Counted from the first letter of the stretch, positions 42,041-52,046 are shown. The stretch is 64,000 nt of DNA from Bacillota bacterium (GCA_023439125.1 JAEXOU010000012.1:186001-250000); one strand, 5' to 3'. Notes: generated from the sequence alone by a model not told the origin. Numbers and translations are program-made.

Positions 42041-43243
42041 CTAAGATGCTCGTTTCTTTAATTTTTCATAAATTACAGAAACGAACCAAGTTATCATTGG
42101 ATTTATCAAAACTCCTAAAGCAGAAAAAAATAGTATTGCTATCTTAGTTTTATTTTTCTTCTCACGTCGTATATTGGTCAGTGATACTACTGTAAACGGC
42201 ATAAATATGCCAAATAGTAATACGGACCATACCAATGGAGTATAGGACATAATTTGAATCGGTATGACGGTAAGACTCGAGATTATCCCCAGTATACCAA
42301 GTACGATTGCGCAGGCACGCATCGGGCGCTTAACAATATATAACGGGATTAAGAAACTTCTCCACAGAGATCCCGTCTGTGCTCCACCAAAAAGAACTCC
42401 TACCATATTTCGAATGGAAACCATCGTAAATGATTGTACAATGTCTAGTGGTTCTTTTTCTTCCTCTTTCTCGTAACTGCCCTCTCGAATTGCTTGAATG
42501 GATAATGTATCGATTGTCCATAAAAGTATAATAAATACTGCAAAAGGTATCGTCTTTAATATCGTTATCACGTCAAAACCAAATCCAATTCCCCACATAT
42601 TGTTCCACCAATAGAAAGGATTCAGATTTAAGTTAGAACTTGTCGATGATATCTCATACCCCATACCCATTAAATATGGAATAACCAATGCAACTATGGA
42701 TGTCATCGGGATAATCATCCAATTCCTCTTAAGGGACAGTAGGATCAGATAACCTAAGATGAGAACAAGGAGCAGTGTCCAAAATACATGTTTCTCGTTC
42801 GTAAAATAATGATATAGCTTACGAACCGACATCCATATACCAGAAATCCCGAAAGCGAGCGTAATACTTGTCTTACATGTAAAACCAGCTAAACCTAATA
42901 TATATTGAAACAAACCACTTTTCACAATAATAATTCCCAACAAACCAACTGAAATTCCTAGGATAAATGGATGTACGCCAAATGCAGACATCACAGGAAT
43001 CAGCACAACAAGTGGTGCTAATGTACCTGCTGGTGATGCATTTGGGTACACAACAGAAGTAATCAAGGTTATGATACTTCCTATTAGGACTTCAATTCTT
43101 ATATTATCTAAAACAAAATCAGGATTCTTAATGAAAAGCTCCTGTGCCCATACAAGAGCAAAGGAAGAAACAAGTGCGATTTTTCCTATCAAACCAGATA
43201 ATGCTGGTATGAAGTCTTTATAGCAAATATGAAACCTCTTCAT
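42041..43243 (-). CDS. Polytopic membrane protein, possible NCS2/SulP-like transporter
   Basis: About 400 residues with ten or more hydrophobic segments. SVVYPNASPAGTLAPLVVLIPVM followed by AFGVHPFILGISVGLLGIIIV resembles the helix 3/4 region of nucleobase or SulP-type transporters, but I am not certain of the family. A hydrophilic loop with KEEEKEPLDIVQSFTMVS lies near residue 270. Start at the ATG of 43243 with GGTGA six bases before. It lies 21 bases after the DUF4914 gene in the same direction, so it probably moves a substrate or product of that protein. Confidence 0.65.
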   Translation of the reverse strand: MKRFHICYKDFIPALSGLIGKIALVSSFALVWAQELFIKNPDFVLDNIRIEVLIGSIITLITSVVYPNASPAGTLAPLVVLIPVMSAFGVHPFILGISVGLLGIIIVKSGLFQYILGLAGFTCKTSITLAFGISGIWMSVRKLYHYFTNEKHVFWTLLLVLILGYLILLSLKRNWMIIPMTSIVALVIPYLMGMGYEISSTSSNLNLNPFYWWNNMWGIGFGFDVITILKTIPFAVFIILLWTIDTLSIQAIREGSYEKEEEKEPLDIVQSFTMVSIRNMVGVLFGGAQTGSLWRSFLIPLYIVKRPMRACAIVLGILGIISSLTVIPIQIMSYTPLVWSVLLFGIFMPFTVVSLTNIRREKKNKTKIAILFFSALGVLINPMITWFVSVIYEKLKKRAS

Positions 43244-43264
43244 CTTCTTCACCACAAGACAATA

Positions 43265-45148
43265 CTAATATCTCATTGGTATTAACTTCATATATTGCTC
43301 CATAGTTGCATCGTTATAAAACAACTCAATAATCTGCTTTCCTAACGGATCCAGTTGATCGGTATTATATTTTTCAAGCTCTTTGGCAAAAAAATCTCTC
43401 AGTATCTTCGCACCTGCATCATATCCTTCCAAACCAACTTCCTTTTGTGTTTCCGGTTGAAGAAATGCTTTTCTTATATGTTGCCCATCAATTTTTAAGG
43501 AATCTAGCCCAAACCCTAGAAGTGAACATCTTGCCTCCACAAGATGATCTGGTTTGAATTTAGCACTGCCTCTACGAGCAATGTATTCTCTAGCAATCCA
43601 TTGTGGCATAAAGCTTACCTCATATGCCCCGATATGCTGATTTGGGATTAGTACATACCTTGTATGGGCTGAGTTTTTAATCTGCTCTAGCATAAGATTT
43701 GCTTGATTTACCATTTTACCAGTAGCAAATGGCCAATAGGATCCAACTCCTTCACTTGACATCTCTGCCTGATCGATGATACTTGGATTATTGTATCCTC
43801 TTGGTGCAACTAAGCGCCATAGCCAAGCCAATGCTGGTGGTAACACATGAAAAATACCCAATATTCCATAGGACGGATTTTCCTTTGTGCATAATGGAGT
43901 ACGTACACCAAAGCTTCTTACATCTACCTCAACAGGTTCATCAATTGCTTGAGGTACTAATCTCCTCGGAAGAATAACACGTGGATTTGGGCAAGGTTTA
44001 CCTGTGCTATCCATAATGTGCTCCCATACAAGGCAAGTTGCATTTGGAACTGCTTCAATATTTAAGAAAACAAGTGGTTCTGAAGGCTGAGTCAAGATCT
44101 CTTCGTAGCGCGGTGACGTTCCATACTTTGTTATGTTATCCAATCTTAAAAACCATGATGATTCTGCATCTTTTACGACAAGCTTTTTACTCGAATTTTG
44201 CATTTTCGGATGACAAAGTGCCATATCATCTGTTACAGGTCGAAGTTCACAAGTTTCATTGAGTACTAGATAATTTTTTTCTCCTGAAACCATATTCTTT
44301 GCAATAATGATTCTTCCATCCATCTCTTTATGTATATCCTCAATCATTTCGCTCTTTCCACCACCAGATGCTCCCTCATGCATGATAACAATTTCGTTAT
44401 CATATGGAGTAATTACTTTAACAGTAGATGCATGTGCAGTAATCCAACCTTCTTCTTCGCCAATATTAAGTAAAACACCGTAAATTCCTTTCTTCGCACT
44501 TGGTCCAGGATAAAGATTATAGGAATACACTTCATGTATCCCATCTAATCGGTTATGAAGTACAATTTGTTTTCCATCGAAATGTGTGTGTCGAAATGGC
44601 GGTGCCAAGAAAACGACAGCATGTGGATGGAAAGTATCCGTAATCTCATCTATGTTGACAAACCCCTGCAAATCCGCAAGTCCAGCTGCAAAGAATCCTG
44701 CATTCAATGGTGCAATTAATATGGAATCATAGCCATACTCAACCCCTCCTGATTTAAAAGGAAAGAAAATAAGCTCTTGATTCTTTAACCAATCAAAGGT
44801 TTGCATTCTCAGTGATTCAAAGTCTTTCTTGTAAACATCCTCATATCTTGGCTTATCAGTATCCTTTTTGTCTGCTACGAGCAAACAATCTGGATCACGT
44901 CTTCTCATATAGTCATCAACATAGTTTACAACAACACCATTTTTACATTTCGTAACTGTTGCCTCTAATACATTGCCTATTCCATCAATTTCATATTCCA
45001 CATCAAAAGTTGTATTTGTTTCATTACCCATCGCAAGTTGGAATAACTCCAATCTTGTTTTTGGTACAGTCACTCCCTTTGAACCTTCTAATATTTCAAG
45101 TACATAATCCGGTAATTTAATTTTGCTTAAATAATCTTGCATATCCAT
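43265..45148 (-). CDS. DUF4914 family protein with PEPCK-like P-loop
   Basis: A 627-residue cytoplasmic protein. GASGGGKSE at 259-267 is a P-loop of the phosphoenolpyruvate carboxykinase/HPr kinase type, and VFLAPPFRHTHFDGKQIVL before it and WLRLDN after it could belong to the kinase site. Later conserved-looking segments are SFGVRTPLCTKENPSYGILG and YEVSFMPQWIAREYIA. I assign DUF4914 from overall likeness; its substrate is unknown. An in-frame ATG two codons in has a better-spaced AAGGA, so the start could be 45142. It forms a two-gene operon with the membrane protein downstream. Confidence 0.7.
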   Translation of the reverse strand: MDMQDYLSKIKLPDYVLEILEGSKGVTVPKTRLELFQLAMGNETNTTFDVEYEIDGIGNVLEATVTKCKNGVVVNYVDDYMRRRDPDCLLVADKKDTDKPRYEDVYKKDFESLRMQTFDWLKNQELIFFPFKSGGVEYGYDSILIAPLNAGFFAAGLADLQGFVNIDEITDTFHPHAVVFLAPPFRHTHFDGKQIVLHNRLDGIHEVYSYNLYPGPSAKKGIYGVLLNIGEEEGWITAHASTVKVITPYDNEIVIMHEGASGGGKSEMIEDIHKEMDGRIIIAKNMVSGEKNYLVLNETCELRPVTDDMALCHPKMQNSSKKLVVKDAESSWFLRLDNITKYGTSPRYEEILTQPSEPLVFLNIEAVPNATCLVWEHIMDSTGKPCPNPRVILPRRLVPQAIDEPVEVDVRSFGVRTPLCTKENPSYGILGIFHVLPPALAWLWRLVAPRGYNNPSIIDQAEMSSEGVGSYWPFATGKMVNQANLMLEQIKNSAHTRYVLIPNQHIGAYEVSFMPQWIAREYIARRGSAKFKPDHLVEARCSLLGFGLDSLKIDGQHIRKAFLQPETQKEVGLEGYDAGAKILRDFFAKELEKYNTDQLDPLGKQIIELFYNDATMEQYMKLIPMRY

Positions 45149-45225
45149 TCCTTCTTTCCTATTTTATTTATGTATCATCACAGTTCCCTCACAGAAATTT
45201 ATCTTATAACCGTGTTAGACAGTGT

Positions 45226-45729
45226 TTACATTTTCCACCATATTTCTACCTGAAGTTTATCATCCTTTTCTTTCACTTCATTAGCCATTCTCTCTTTGAT
45301 TTTAGATAGTTTAGTTGCAATTCTATCATCATATACACCTAGTATCTGTGCCGCCAAGATTCCAGCATTTTCAGCTCCATCAACCGCCACCGTCGCAACT
45401 GGTATACCTTTTGGCATCTGTACCGTTGATAATAAAGCATCAAGGCCATCCAATGTTGCCGCCTTACACGGAACTCCAATGACAGGAAGTGTCGTGTGCG
45501 ATGCAATCACACCTGCAAGATGTGCTGCCATTCCCGCCACTGCAATGATCACTCCAAATCCATTCTCACGTGCCTTTTTTGCATACTCGCAAACGGATTC
45601 TGGAGTTCGATGTGCGCTCATTACATGTACCTCCACAGGTATGTCATATAATTTCAAACTGTTAATTGCTCCTTTTACTACTGGCAAATCACTATCACTG
45701 CCCATAATTACCGCTACTTTCTTTTCCAT
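45226..45729 (-). CDS. purE: 5-(carboxyamino)imidazole ribonucleotide mutase
   Basis: Step of purine synthesis that turns N5-CAIR into CAIR. VAVIMGSDSDLPVVKGA, HVMSAHRTPESV and AGMAAHLAGVIASHTTLPVIGVP are class I PurE signatures. I start at the ATG of 45729, seven bases after AAGGAGG, giving 167 residues; the frame is open upstream but crosses a hairpin. There is no purK or other pur gene next to it, unusual for Firmicutes. A terminator-like hairpin ends just before the ribosome site, hinting at leader control. Confidence 0.95.
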   Translation of the reverse strand: MEKKVAVIMGSDSDLPVVKGAINSLKLYDIPVEVHVMSAHRTPESVCEYAKKARENGFGVIIAVAGMAAHLAGVIASHTTLPVIGVPCKAATLDGLDALLSTVQMPKGIPVATVAVDGAENAGILAAQILGVYDDRIATKLSKIKERMANEVKEKDDKLQVEIWWKM

Positions 45730-45751
45730 ACAAACCTCCTTAAAATTAAAA

Positions 45752-45785
45752 AAACCGATATCCATAAAACTTTGGATATCGGTTT
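45752..45785 (-). terminator. Terminator-like hairpin directly before purE
   Basis: AAACCGATATCC and GGATATCGGTTT form a perfect 12-bp stem with a 10-base loop, followed on the minus strand by seven T and then, within about 10 bases, the purE AAGGAGG. It may end the DUF2294 transcript or act as an attenuator of purE. Confidence 0.85.
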
Positions 45786-45825
45786 ACTTACAACTTGAAA
45801 AATTTTCACTTTGCATTGTCTACCA

Positions 45826-46188
45826 TTATTTATTAATAAATTCTTCTAAATTCCTGTCTACTGTGATGATGATGATTTTTTCACCTGTCTTTGTACTAAT
45901 ATCAGAGTGAGTGCTGACTATGGCTACATCAATAAAATCCGTTATCAATGTCTCCAAATATCCTCTTCCACCCTCGAATAACGAAGTACGAACTTTTTTA
46001 AACAACTCAACTCCTTGCGGATTATCAGTTAGTTTTTGTTCCGATGGGCTTAAAAATCCAGATAACCTAACAACTATCATATCGTTAAGTATATATGTCT
46101 TGATTGTCTTAGGGCCTCTTCCCATATATTCAATCTCGAATTTACTAACTACTTCACTTATCTTTGCCTCTAACTGCCCTCTTGTCAT
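45826..46188 (-). CDS. DUF2294 family protein
   Basis: A 120-residue cytoplasmic protein of unknown function. The sequence from LEAKISEVVSKFEIEYMGRGPK through IVVRLSGFLSPSEQKL to ALIVSTHSDI-like DVAIVSTHSDIST is the DUF2294 pattern; YMGRGP is well conserved in this family. Start at the ATG of 46188, preceded by GGCGGTGA. It has no membrane segment or enzyme motif. It is followed by the hairpin in front of purE. Confidence 0.8.
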   Translation of the reverse strand: MTRGQLEAKISEVVSKFEIEYMGRGPKTIKTYILNDMIVVRLSGFLSPSEQKLTDNPQGVELFKKVRTSLFEGGRGYLETLITDFIDVAIVSTHSDISTKTGEKIIIITVDRNLEEFINK

Positions 46189-46416
46189 CTCATCACCGCC
46201 TACATATATAGATATCATATCTTTTCTCGGCTGTCAAACGATATTTTAACATATATTACAAATTTTATGTAGTCAATCACCAAGAAAGATATTCCCTATA
46301 CGTCTATTTTAATCACTCCATATTCATCCCCAAACATATGATACAAGTGCGTTTCCTCTTGTAATATCTGAAGATGTAACATCACAGATGCCCAGACAGA
46401 ACAAACACTAAGTAGT

Positions 46417-46938
46417 TTATAGATTCAAACAGTAAATATCGTGAATATAATTTTCTCCACGAAAAACATTACAAACTTGTTCTCCAGTTCTTGAGAATCC
46501 CATTTTTTCAACAGTCTTAACTGATGCTATATTCTCAGGATATACATTTGCATATACTTGCTCTACCTTCATAACTGTCTTAGCAAATTGTAAGATTGCT
46601 TTTACTGCTTCGCTAATATATCCAGTTCTCCAAAAAGATGGTTGCAAATCATATCCTATCTCCACAGTTCTGTTTTCTCTATTCCAGCAATGAAAACCAC
46701 AGGTTCCTATTTTTTCATTGTTCTCCTTTCGTACAAGAATCCAGCGATGCTGATTTCTTGGCTCTGGTTCAACATAAAAATCAATTAGCTGTTTTGCTTC
46801 TTCTCTGGATTGATAAGGCTCTTCATCAAACAAGTAACGATTGACTTCATCTGTTGAGAACTGCTTGAATATAAAATCAATATCATCATAGCCAATACAT
46901 TTTAAGTAAAGCCTTTCTGTCTTTATATCTGTAAACAT
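46417..46938 (-). CDS. GNAT family N-acetyltransferase (RimJ/RimL-like)
   Basis: A 173-residue acetyltransferase using acetyl-CoA. The opening TDIKTERLYLKCIGYDD, then IGTCGFHCWNRENRTVEIGYDL and the acetyl-CoA loop FWRTGYISEAVKAIL, followed by VYANVYPENIASVKTVEKMGF, fit the RimJ/RimL group. Substrate could be a protein N-terminus, an antibiotic or a small amine. ATG follows GGAGG. It is a single gene; the 198-base gap downstream to DUF2294 shows nothing recognisable. Confidence 0.88.
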   Translation of the reverse strand: MFTDIKTERLYLKCIGYDDIDFIFKQFSTDEVNRYLFDEEPYQSREEAKQLIDFYVEPEPRNQHRWILVRKENNEKIGTCGFHCWNRENRTVEIGYDLQPSFWRTGYISEAVKAILQFAKTVMKVEQVYANVYPENIASVKTVEKMGFSRTGEQVCNVFRGENYIHDIYCLNL

Positions 46939-47003
46939 AGAACACCTCCATATTTAATTTTTCTAAACCTTCCAATCTACCATCTTTCACTTTCTTAACC
47001 TTA

Positions 47004-49355
47004 CTACTCCACAATCAGCTGTCTAACCTCAACCTTTTTCACCTTATAAGAGACCATGTAGGAGAAAACAAAAACACATAGACAAATAATAACTGTTGGC
47101 ATAACAAGTATACCAAAATCTGCATAGCTAGTAAAATTGGTTATTCCAATTATTCTAAGTAAAACAGAGAACATTGGAGCCGTTAAAAATTGTGAAAGCA
47201 TGATTCCAACTAAAGAACCTATAAATGCCACAGTAGTAAATCGAACGGCAAATTGCAATCTTAAGGAAGAAGCGAAGAAGCCTTGTGCTTTATATATTCC
47301 GATATCATTTTGCTCACGGAGTAGTGCTTTGTTACAAAGCATAATTACAACTAACAAAGTAAAGAGGCAGGATACTGTATATACTAAAATAACCACTAGA
47401 TTCAACATATTACTTATCTGATCTATATAATTTGCATCCACTGTACCTATCTCATATGTTTCCGCAACAAGAGTATCTCCATATGCATTATTTAACCAAT
47501 TCACAATGTCACCGACTTCCTCTTCACTACCATCATAGAATAAATAACCCGATTCAACTGGAATATTTAATCTTTTACCACCTTCATAATTCATAATAAA
47601 GGTTCTACCATTATGAGAAGTTGTTTGATAGTATCCCGTGATGATGTACTCCTGTGTTCCAGATTCTGTATGAACCTTAATTGTATCACCGATATGTTTA
47701 CCCGCTTCCTCCGCAAAAATCTCCGTTGCAGCAATTTCATTTTGATATTGAGGTGCTCTACCTTTATAAATCTTTGCCCATAATTCAACATCTTCTGTCA
47801 CATCAATCCAGTATGTAACATTCTCTGCGGTAACGTTATAAGATGTATAATAAGATATACCTGCCAGCGGGTATTTGTTAGTCAACGATGTTCTAACCAC
47901 TTCCATATCATCCATATTAAAATTATCATACATCGTAAGTGTAGCCTTTACATTGCCCATACTTGCAAAAAGAGTATCATATGAAAGTCCTTTTGACATC
48001 ACTCCTACGCTGATCATAAAAAACACAAGAATCGCAATTATCGCACAAGCTCCCATGTAAGAAGCAAACTTTGATGTAAGCTGACGAATGGCGATAAAAA
48101 ACATAAGCAATTTCTTTTTAATAGGAATTTGAACACGGCTTGCAAAATAAACATCATCACCACCACCTCTCACTGCTCTTACAGGAGACAGTTTTCCTAT
48201 CTTAATCGTAGAAATCAGTGCAAACATCATACAAATAACAATAAGGACGATTGATATTGCAAGGCATTTTAAAATAGATAATTCTCCATATGTAAGAATA
48301 CCTGTAAACGGAAGAAATATACCCCCTAAAAGCTTTGTCAAAGGAATTGATACAAGCAGTCCAATCATCATACCTATAATTAAAGCAAGGGTGTACTGAA
48401 GAATGTATGTAAACCGTATATGCCAAGTCGAGAAACCTTGTGCCTTTAGAATTCCGAGATTCACATACTCTATTTCAACAGAAGTATTTATGCTATTATG
48501 GATAGTGATAATAACCACAATTATAAGAAGTATCACAAATGCAAAAAACACCTTGATACCCACATCAGAATAAAGCTTTGTAAATGTCGCAAGAGAATCT
48601 TTTGTTGTATGTAGTATTGATTTATCTATGATACCACAATCCTCATTTAGTTCTTTTTCTAACTTCAGATCTGATATCTCTCCGTTATTATATACATGAA
48701 TCATGTAAACAATTTGAAGATTTTTAAATGCTGCACTTTCATTATCTAATCTTTCTGCTTTTATTCGTTCAAAATCTTGGGAGTTAATAAAGAAATTCTC
48801 AGGTGCTAATACGCATGAACCATATATTGGGTCCTCTGTAAAACCCGCAACAATAAACGTTTCTTTTCCATAGCTTGTATCAATAACAAGGGTATCTCCT
48901 TTTTTCGCAGAACAAGCTGTAGCAATGGTATAACTAACAAATACCTCTCCACTTTCTAGCACAACCTTTTCCTCAAACCCATCACAAGTGTCGTTAAACA
49001 CTCTGAGATTATCATTGTATTTAACAAGTCGATCAGAATATATCATCTTTTCTCCAGCCAGTTCCACATTTCCGTTCACTGCAATCAACTCTTCTACTCG
49101 CATTCGACTGACATGAGAATTATTTATGATGAATCCTTCTAATTGTTCGTTCATATCCTCTTCTTCAACTGTGATCAGCAAATCACCAATATCTGTATTG
49201 TCAAAAGAAGATAGAAGTTCCCTGTCTATGTTATCATCATTACTGATAATGCAAGTAAATGCAATAGTTATCAGTGTCATGAGTACAATAATACTTTTAA
49301 AAGCACCCTCTTTATGCTTTATATTAGCTTGTAACAATGTAAATATACTTTTCAT
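47004..49355 (-). CDS. ABC transporter permease with two FtsX domains
   Basis: Large permease of about 783 residues. One helix near the start is followed by a big outer domain (about 45-260), three helices (about 265-385), another helix near 425, a second outer domain and three last helices. This is the duplicated FtsX plan of MacB/Bce-type exporters that extrude or strip antimicrobial peptides without import. Start at the ATG of 49355 after GGGGGTGA. It lies 12 bases after the ATPase gene and in the same direction as the two-component pair upstream, so the four genes probably form a detoxification module. Confidence 0.88.
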   Translation of the reverse strand: MKSIFTLLQANIKHKEGAFKSIIVLMTLITIAFTCIISNDDNIDRELLSSFDNTDIGDLLITVEEEDMNEQLEGFIINNSHVSRMRVEELIAVNGNVELAGEKMIYSDRLVKYNDNLRVFNDTCDGFEEKVVLESGEVFVSYTIATACSAKKGDTLVIDTSYGKETFIVAGFTEDPIYGSCVLAPENFFINSQDFERIKAERLDNESAAFKNLQIVYMIHVYNNGEISDLKLEKELNEDCGIIDKSILHTTKDSLATFTKLYSDVGIKVFFAFVILLIIVVIITIHNSINTSVEIEYVNLGILKAQGFSTWHIRFTYILQYTLALIIGMMIGLLVSIPLTKLLGGIFLPFTGILTYGELSILKCLAISIVLIVICMMFALISTIKIGKLSPVRAVRGGGDDVYFASRVQIPIKKKLLMFFIAIRQLTSKFASYMGACAIIAILVFFMISVGVMSKGLSYDTLFASMGNVKATLTMYDNFNMDDMEVVRTSLTNKYPLAGISYYTSYNVTAENVTYWIDVTEDVELWAKIYKGRAPQYQNEIAATEIFAEEAGKHIGDTIKVHTESGTQEYIITGYYQTTSHNGRTFIMNYEGGKRLNIPVESGYLFYDGSEEEVGDIVNWLNNAYGDTLVAETYEIGTVDANYIDQISNMLNLVVILVYTVSCLFTLLVVIMLCNKALLREQNDIGIYKAQGFFASSLRLQFAVRFTTVAFIGSLVGIMLSQFLTAPMFSVLLRIIGITNFTSYADFGILVMPTVIICLCVFVFSYMVSYKVKKVEVRQLIVE

Positions 49356-49367
49356 ATAAATCACCCC

Positions 49368-50129
49368 CTACCAGCCCATTGATGAAAGCCATGTAGTAAG
49401 TTGAATGTCACGACTCTTCTCATCGCTCTCATCATACGTAGGAAGAGAAAGTTCTCCCACAGTCTTTCCATCTTCTATGTATATGATTCTTGATGCTCTC
49501 AAAGCAGCACGAGAATCATGTGTAACCATTAATATGCTCTGCCCATTTCTGTTGAGTTCAGTCAAAAGATTGAGCACTTCTGTAGTATTTTTTTTATTTA
49601 AAGAACCCGTTGGTTCGTCCGCAAAGAGTAATTTCGGACAGCTAATTACTGCTCTTGCAATTGCACACCTCTGTTGTTCTCCACCAGAACATTGAGATGG
49701 AAGTTGCTTTTTTATATGAGATATTCCCATTTTTTCAAGTAACTGATTAGCATACTGATCTGTATCCTTCTTAGACGCTTTCTTATTAAGATATCCTGGA
49801 ACTGCTACATTTTCAAAAATAGTTAGATTACTAACCAAATGCATCTGTTGAAATATAAATCCAAAATCTCCATGTCTGAGATTTGTTAGATCCTTCTCGC
49901 TCATTTTGACAATGTCTTTGCCATTATAAATAACCTCGCCTCCAGAGGCACGGTCCATACCGCTTAACGCATAGAGAGTTGTTGATTTACCGGAACCAGA
50001 AGCTCCCATGATAACAGTAAAATCACCCTCATATATATCTAGATTAACTCCACTTAATATATGAGTTTGGCCACCATTGTGAGCAAAACTTTTACACAAT
50101 CCTTTCGCTGATAGAATCACCTTTTTCAT
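49368..50129 (-). CDS. ABC transporter ATP-binding protein (MacB/LolD/BceA-like)
   Basis: ATPase of 253 residues for the FtsX-type permease. Walker A GASGSGKSTTLYALSG is near residue 38, Q-loop FIFQQMHLVSNLTIFENV, signature QCSGGEQQRCAIARA and Walker B KLLFADEPTGSLNKKNT are all intact. Start at the ATG of 50129, after AAGGAAGG; the upstream nine codons in frame lack a ribosome site. It is separated from the histidine kinase gene by 109 bases, so it may have its own promoter, likely a target of the adjacent response regulator. Confidence 0.93.
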   Translation of the reverse strand: MKKVILSAKGLCKSFAHNGGQTHILSGVNLDIYEGDFTVIMGASGSGKSTTLYALSGMDRASGGEVIYNGKDIVKMSEKDLTNLRHGDFGFIFQQMHLVSNLTIFENVAVPGYLNKKASKKDTDQYANQLLEKMGISHIKKQLPSQCSGGEQQRCAIARAVISCPKLLFADEPTGSLNKKNTTEVLNLLTELNRNGQSILMVTHDSRAALRASRIIYIEDGKTVGELSLPTYDESDEKSRDIQLTTWLSSMGW

Positions 50130-50238
50130 AATAACCTTCCTTTCGTTTCTAATCACTTTATCAAGATTTCAAAGTAACTTTTCGCTTCTGTCTAATTATG
50201 CAAAATAAGTTATTAAGAAATCCTTAAGGGATATTATT

Positions 50239-51369
50239 TTACGCTATAGGAAGTAAAACTGTAACAAGAAGTCCGTCAGTAAGGTTTTCTATACTTGCAT
50301 CACCACCTGACTGGATGGCAATGTATTTTACAATGTATAGCCCCAATCCTGAGCCCTGTTCATTCTTACTGTTATGTCCACGATAGAATTTGTCCCATAT
50401 AAATGGCATATCCCTATCATCAATTCCACTACCGTAATCTCGGAAACAAACCTTTGCAAAGTCACCTTCTCTTTTAACTGAAATATCAATCTTTGATTTT
50501 GCATACTTTCTAGCGTTATTGATCAAATTTTCAATAATCTGAGCTGTTCGCTCTTTGTCTGCTTTTACATGAATGAGATATGTAGGTGAAAAAAACTGCA
50601 CATCTCCCTTATCTACGGAAATATCATTAATCACCTTTGTAAGAAACTCACATAATTCAAAGGGTTCTGTCAAAATCTTAAGCTTATCCATATCTGATAG
50701 TGAATGTAGGAGTATATCATCCGTAAGCTTAGTAACATCATCACATTTTCTTATAATGACTTCTAAATATTTCGCTCTTTTTTCTACATTTATATCCATT
50801 CCTGCCTCAAGTCCTTCCGCATACGCCCGAATAGATGCAACCGGGGTTCTAATATCGTGGGATAATGACGCTATTACTGTCTTATTATTTTCGATTGCTT
50901 CTTTTTCTGCACTTCTTGCCTTAGTAATCTCCCGCCGCATATGGTCAAAAGCCCAGGTGAATTTACCAAAATAATTGGTCCTCTCATAATTAAGGGGAAG
51001 GTCAAAATCTCCATTTGCTACCTTTTCAGCAAAATCTGTAAGTTTTTCAAAAGGTCTCACTAAAGCATAGTAACAATATGTATAAATTATAAATAAAAAA
51101 ATAAGACAAATAACCATAAAATAGATAGCGGAATTATCCTTACTTTTCACAATGGATTCACTCTGCATGTCTATTTTAAGATCATATGCCTTTTCACGTG
51201 CTTCTTCGATATCTTCTAATAAACAAAGCTGTTCAATTTCATTCACTTTAACAATTAATTCGTCATGGGAATTATCACTACTTAACTCGTTATCTTTTTT
51301 GTAAAAGAAAGTGGCCGTAATAATTATAATGATTGCTGCAATCGAAAAACTAATTATAAGTTTCTTCAT
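50239..51369 (-). CDS. Sensor histidine kinase
   Basis: Membrane kinase of 376 residues. There are two helices (LIISFSIAAIIIIITATFFY near the start and YFMVICLIFLFIIYTYCYY near 90-110) around a small outer domain of about 70 residues, then HAMP, the H-box SLSHDIRTPVASIRAY and the ATPase domain with NLINNARKYAKS and GSGLGLYIVKYIA. Start at the ATG of 51369, nine bases after GGAGG; it shares ATGA with the response regulator stop. The outer domain is too big for the intramembrane-sensing BceS type, so it may sense its signal directly. Confidence 0.93.
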   Translation of the reverse strand: MKKLIISFSIAAIIIIITATFFYKKDNELSSDNSHDELIVKVNEIEQLCLLEDIEEAREKAYDLKIDMQSESIVKSKDNSAIYFMVICLIFLFIIYTYCYYALVRPFEKLTDFAEKVANGDFDLPLNYERTNYFGKFTWAFDHMRREITKARSAEKEAIENNKTVIASLSHDIRTPVASIRAYAEGLEAGMDINVEKRAKYLEVIIRKCDDVTKLTDDILLHSLSDMDKLKILTEPFELCEFLTKVINDISVDKGDVQFFSPTYLIHVKADKERTAQIIENLINNARKYAKSKIDISVKREGDFAKVCFRDYGSGIDDRDMPFIWDKFYRGHNSKNEQGSGLGLYIVKYIAIQSGGDASIENLTDGLLVTVLLPIA

Positions 51370-52046
51370 TCTGTCACCTCCAGAATATATCCTATTCCCC
51401 ATACCGTTTTTATGTATTGAGGTTTTGTAGGATCATTACATAGTTTTTCCCGAAGCCACCTTATATGTACTGTTAATGTCGAAGGTTCTACTTCAGAAAA
51501 TGCACCCCACACTTCAGAAATCAACTTTTCCTTCGGAATAACTACATTTTTATGTAAACACATATAGGAAAGAAGGTCAAATTCACGCAAGGAAAGCGAT
51601 ATCATATTTCCATTTTTAGTTACTGTTCTAGATGAGGCATTTACACATATATCTCCAAATGAAATCTTTTGTTCCCCGCTACCAAAACCATATGTACGTC
51701 GAATTAAAGCATTTACCCTGGAAAGCAACTCCTTCATAGAATATGGTTTTGGTAAATAATCATCTCCTCCTATATCAAAACCGGTAATGCGGTCATTTTC
51801 ACTTGTCCGTGCACTGGCAAATATAATAGGAACATCGGAAGTACGTCGTAATTCTTTGCATATCTCAAAGCCTGTAGAATCAGGAAGATTGATATCCAAT
51901 AACATTAGATGAAAGCTGTTATCAGAAAGAATATCAAATGCTTCTTCATTGCTTTTTGCACACACAACCTCATACCCATGGTCAATGAGCATTTCGGATA
52001 TTATAAAAGCTAAATCTATGTCGTCATCAATAAGCAATATACGCAT
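51366..52046 (-). CDS. OmpR-family response regulator
   Basis: A 226-residue regulator. The receiver (1-115) has the acidic pocket RILLIDDDIDL, phospho-acceptor Asp in LMLLDINLPDS (about 52) and PKPYSMKELL with the conserved Lys. The winged-helix effector ends with TLTVHIRWLREKL and KTVWGIGYILEV. It is cotranscribed with the kinase through an ATGA overlap and probably controls the ABC exporter genes just downstream. ATG with AGGGAAG upstream. Confidence 0.95.
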   Translation of the reverse strand: MRILLIDDDIDLAFIISEMLIDHGYEVVCAKSNEEAFDILSDNSFHLMLLDINLPDSTGFEICKELRRTSDVPIIFASARTSENDRITGFDIGGDDYLPKPYSMKELLSRVNALIRRTYGFGSGEQKISFGDICVNASSRTVTKNGNMISLSLREFDLLSYMCLHKNVVIPKEKLISEVWGAFSEVEPSTLTVHIRWLREKLCNDPTKPQYIKTVWGIGYILEVTE

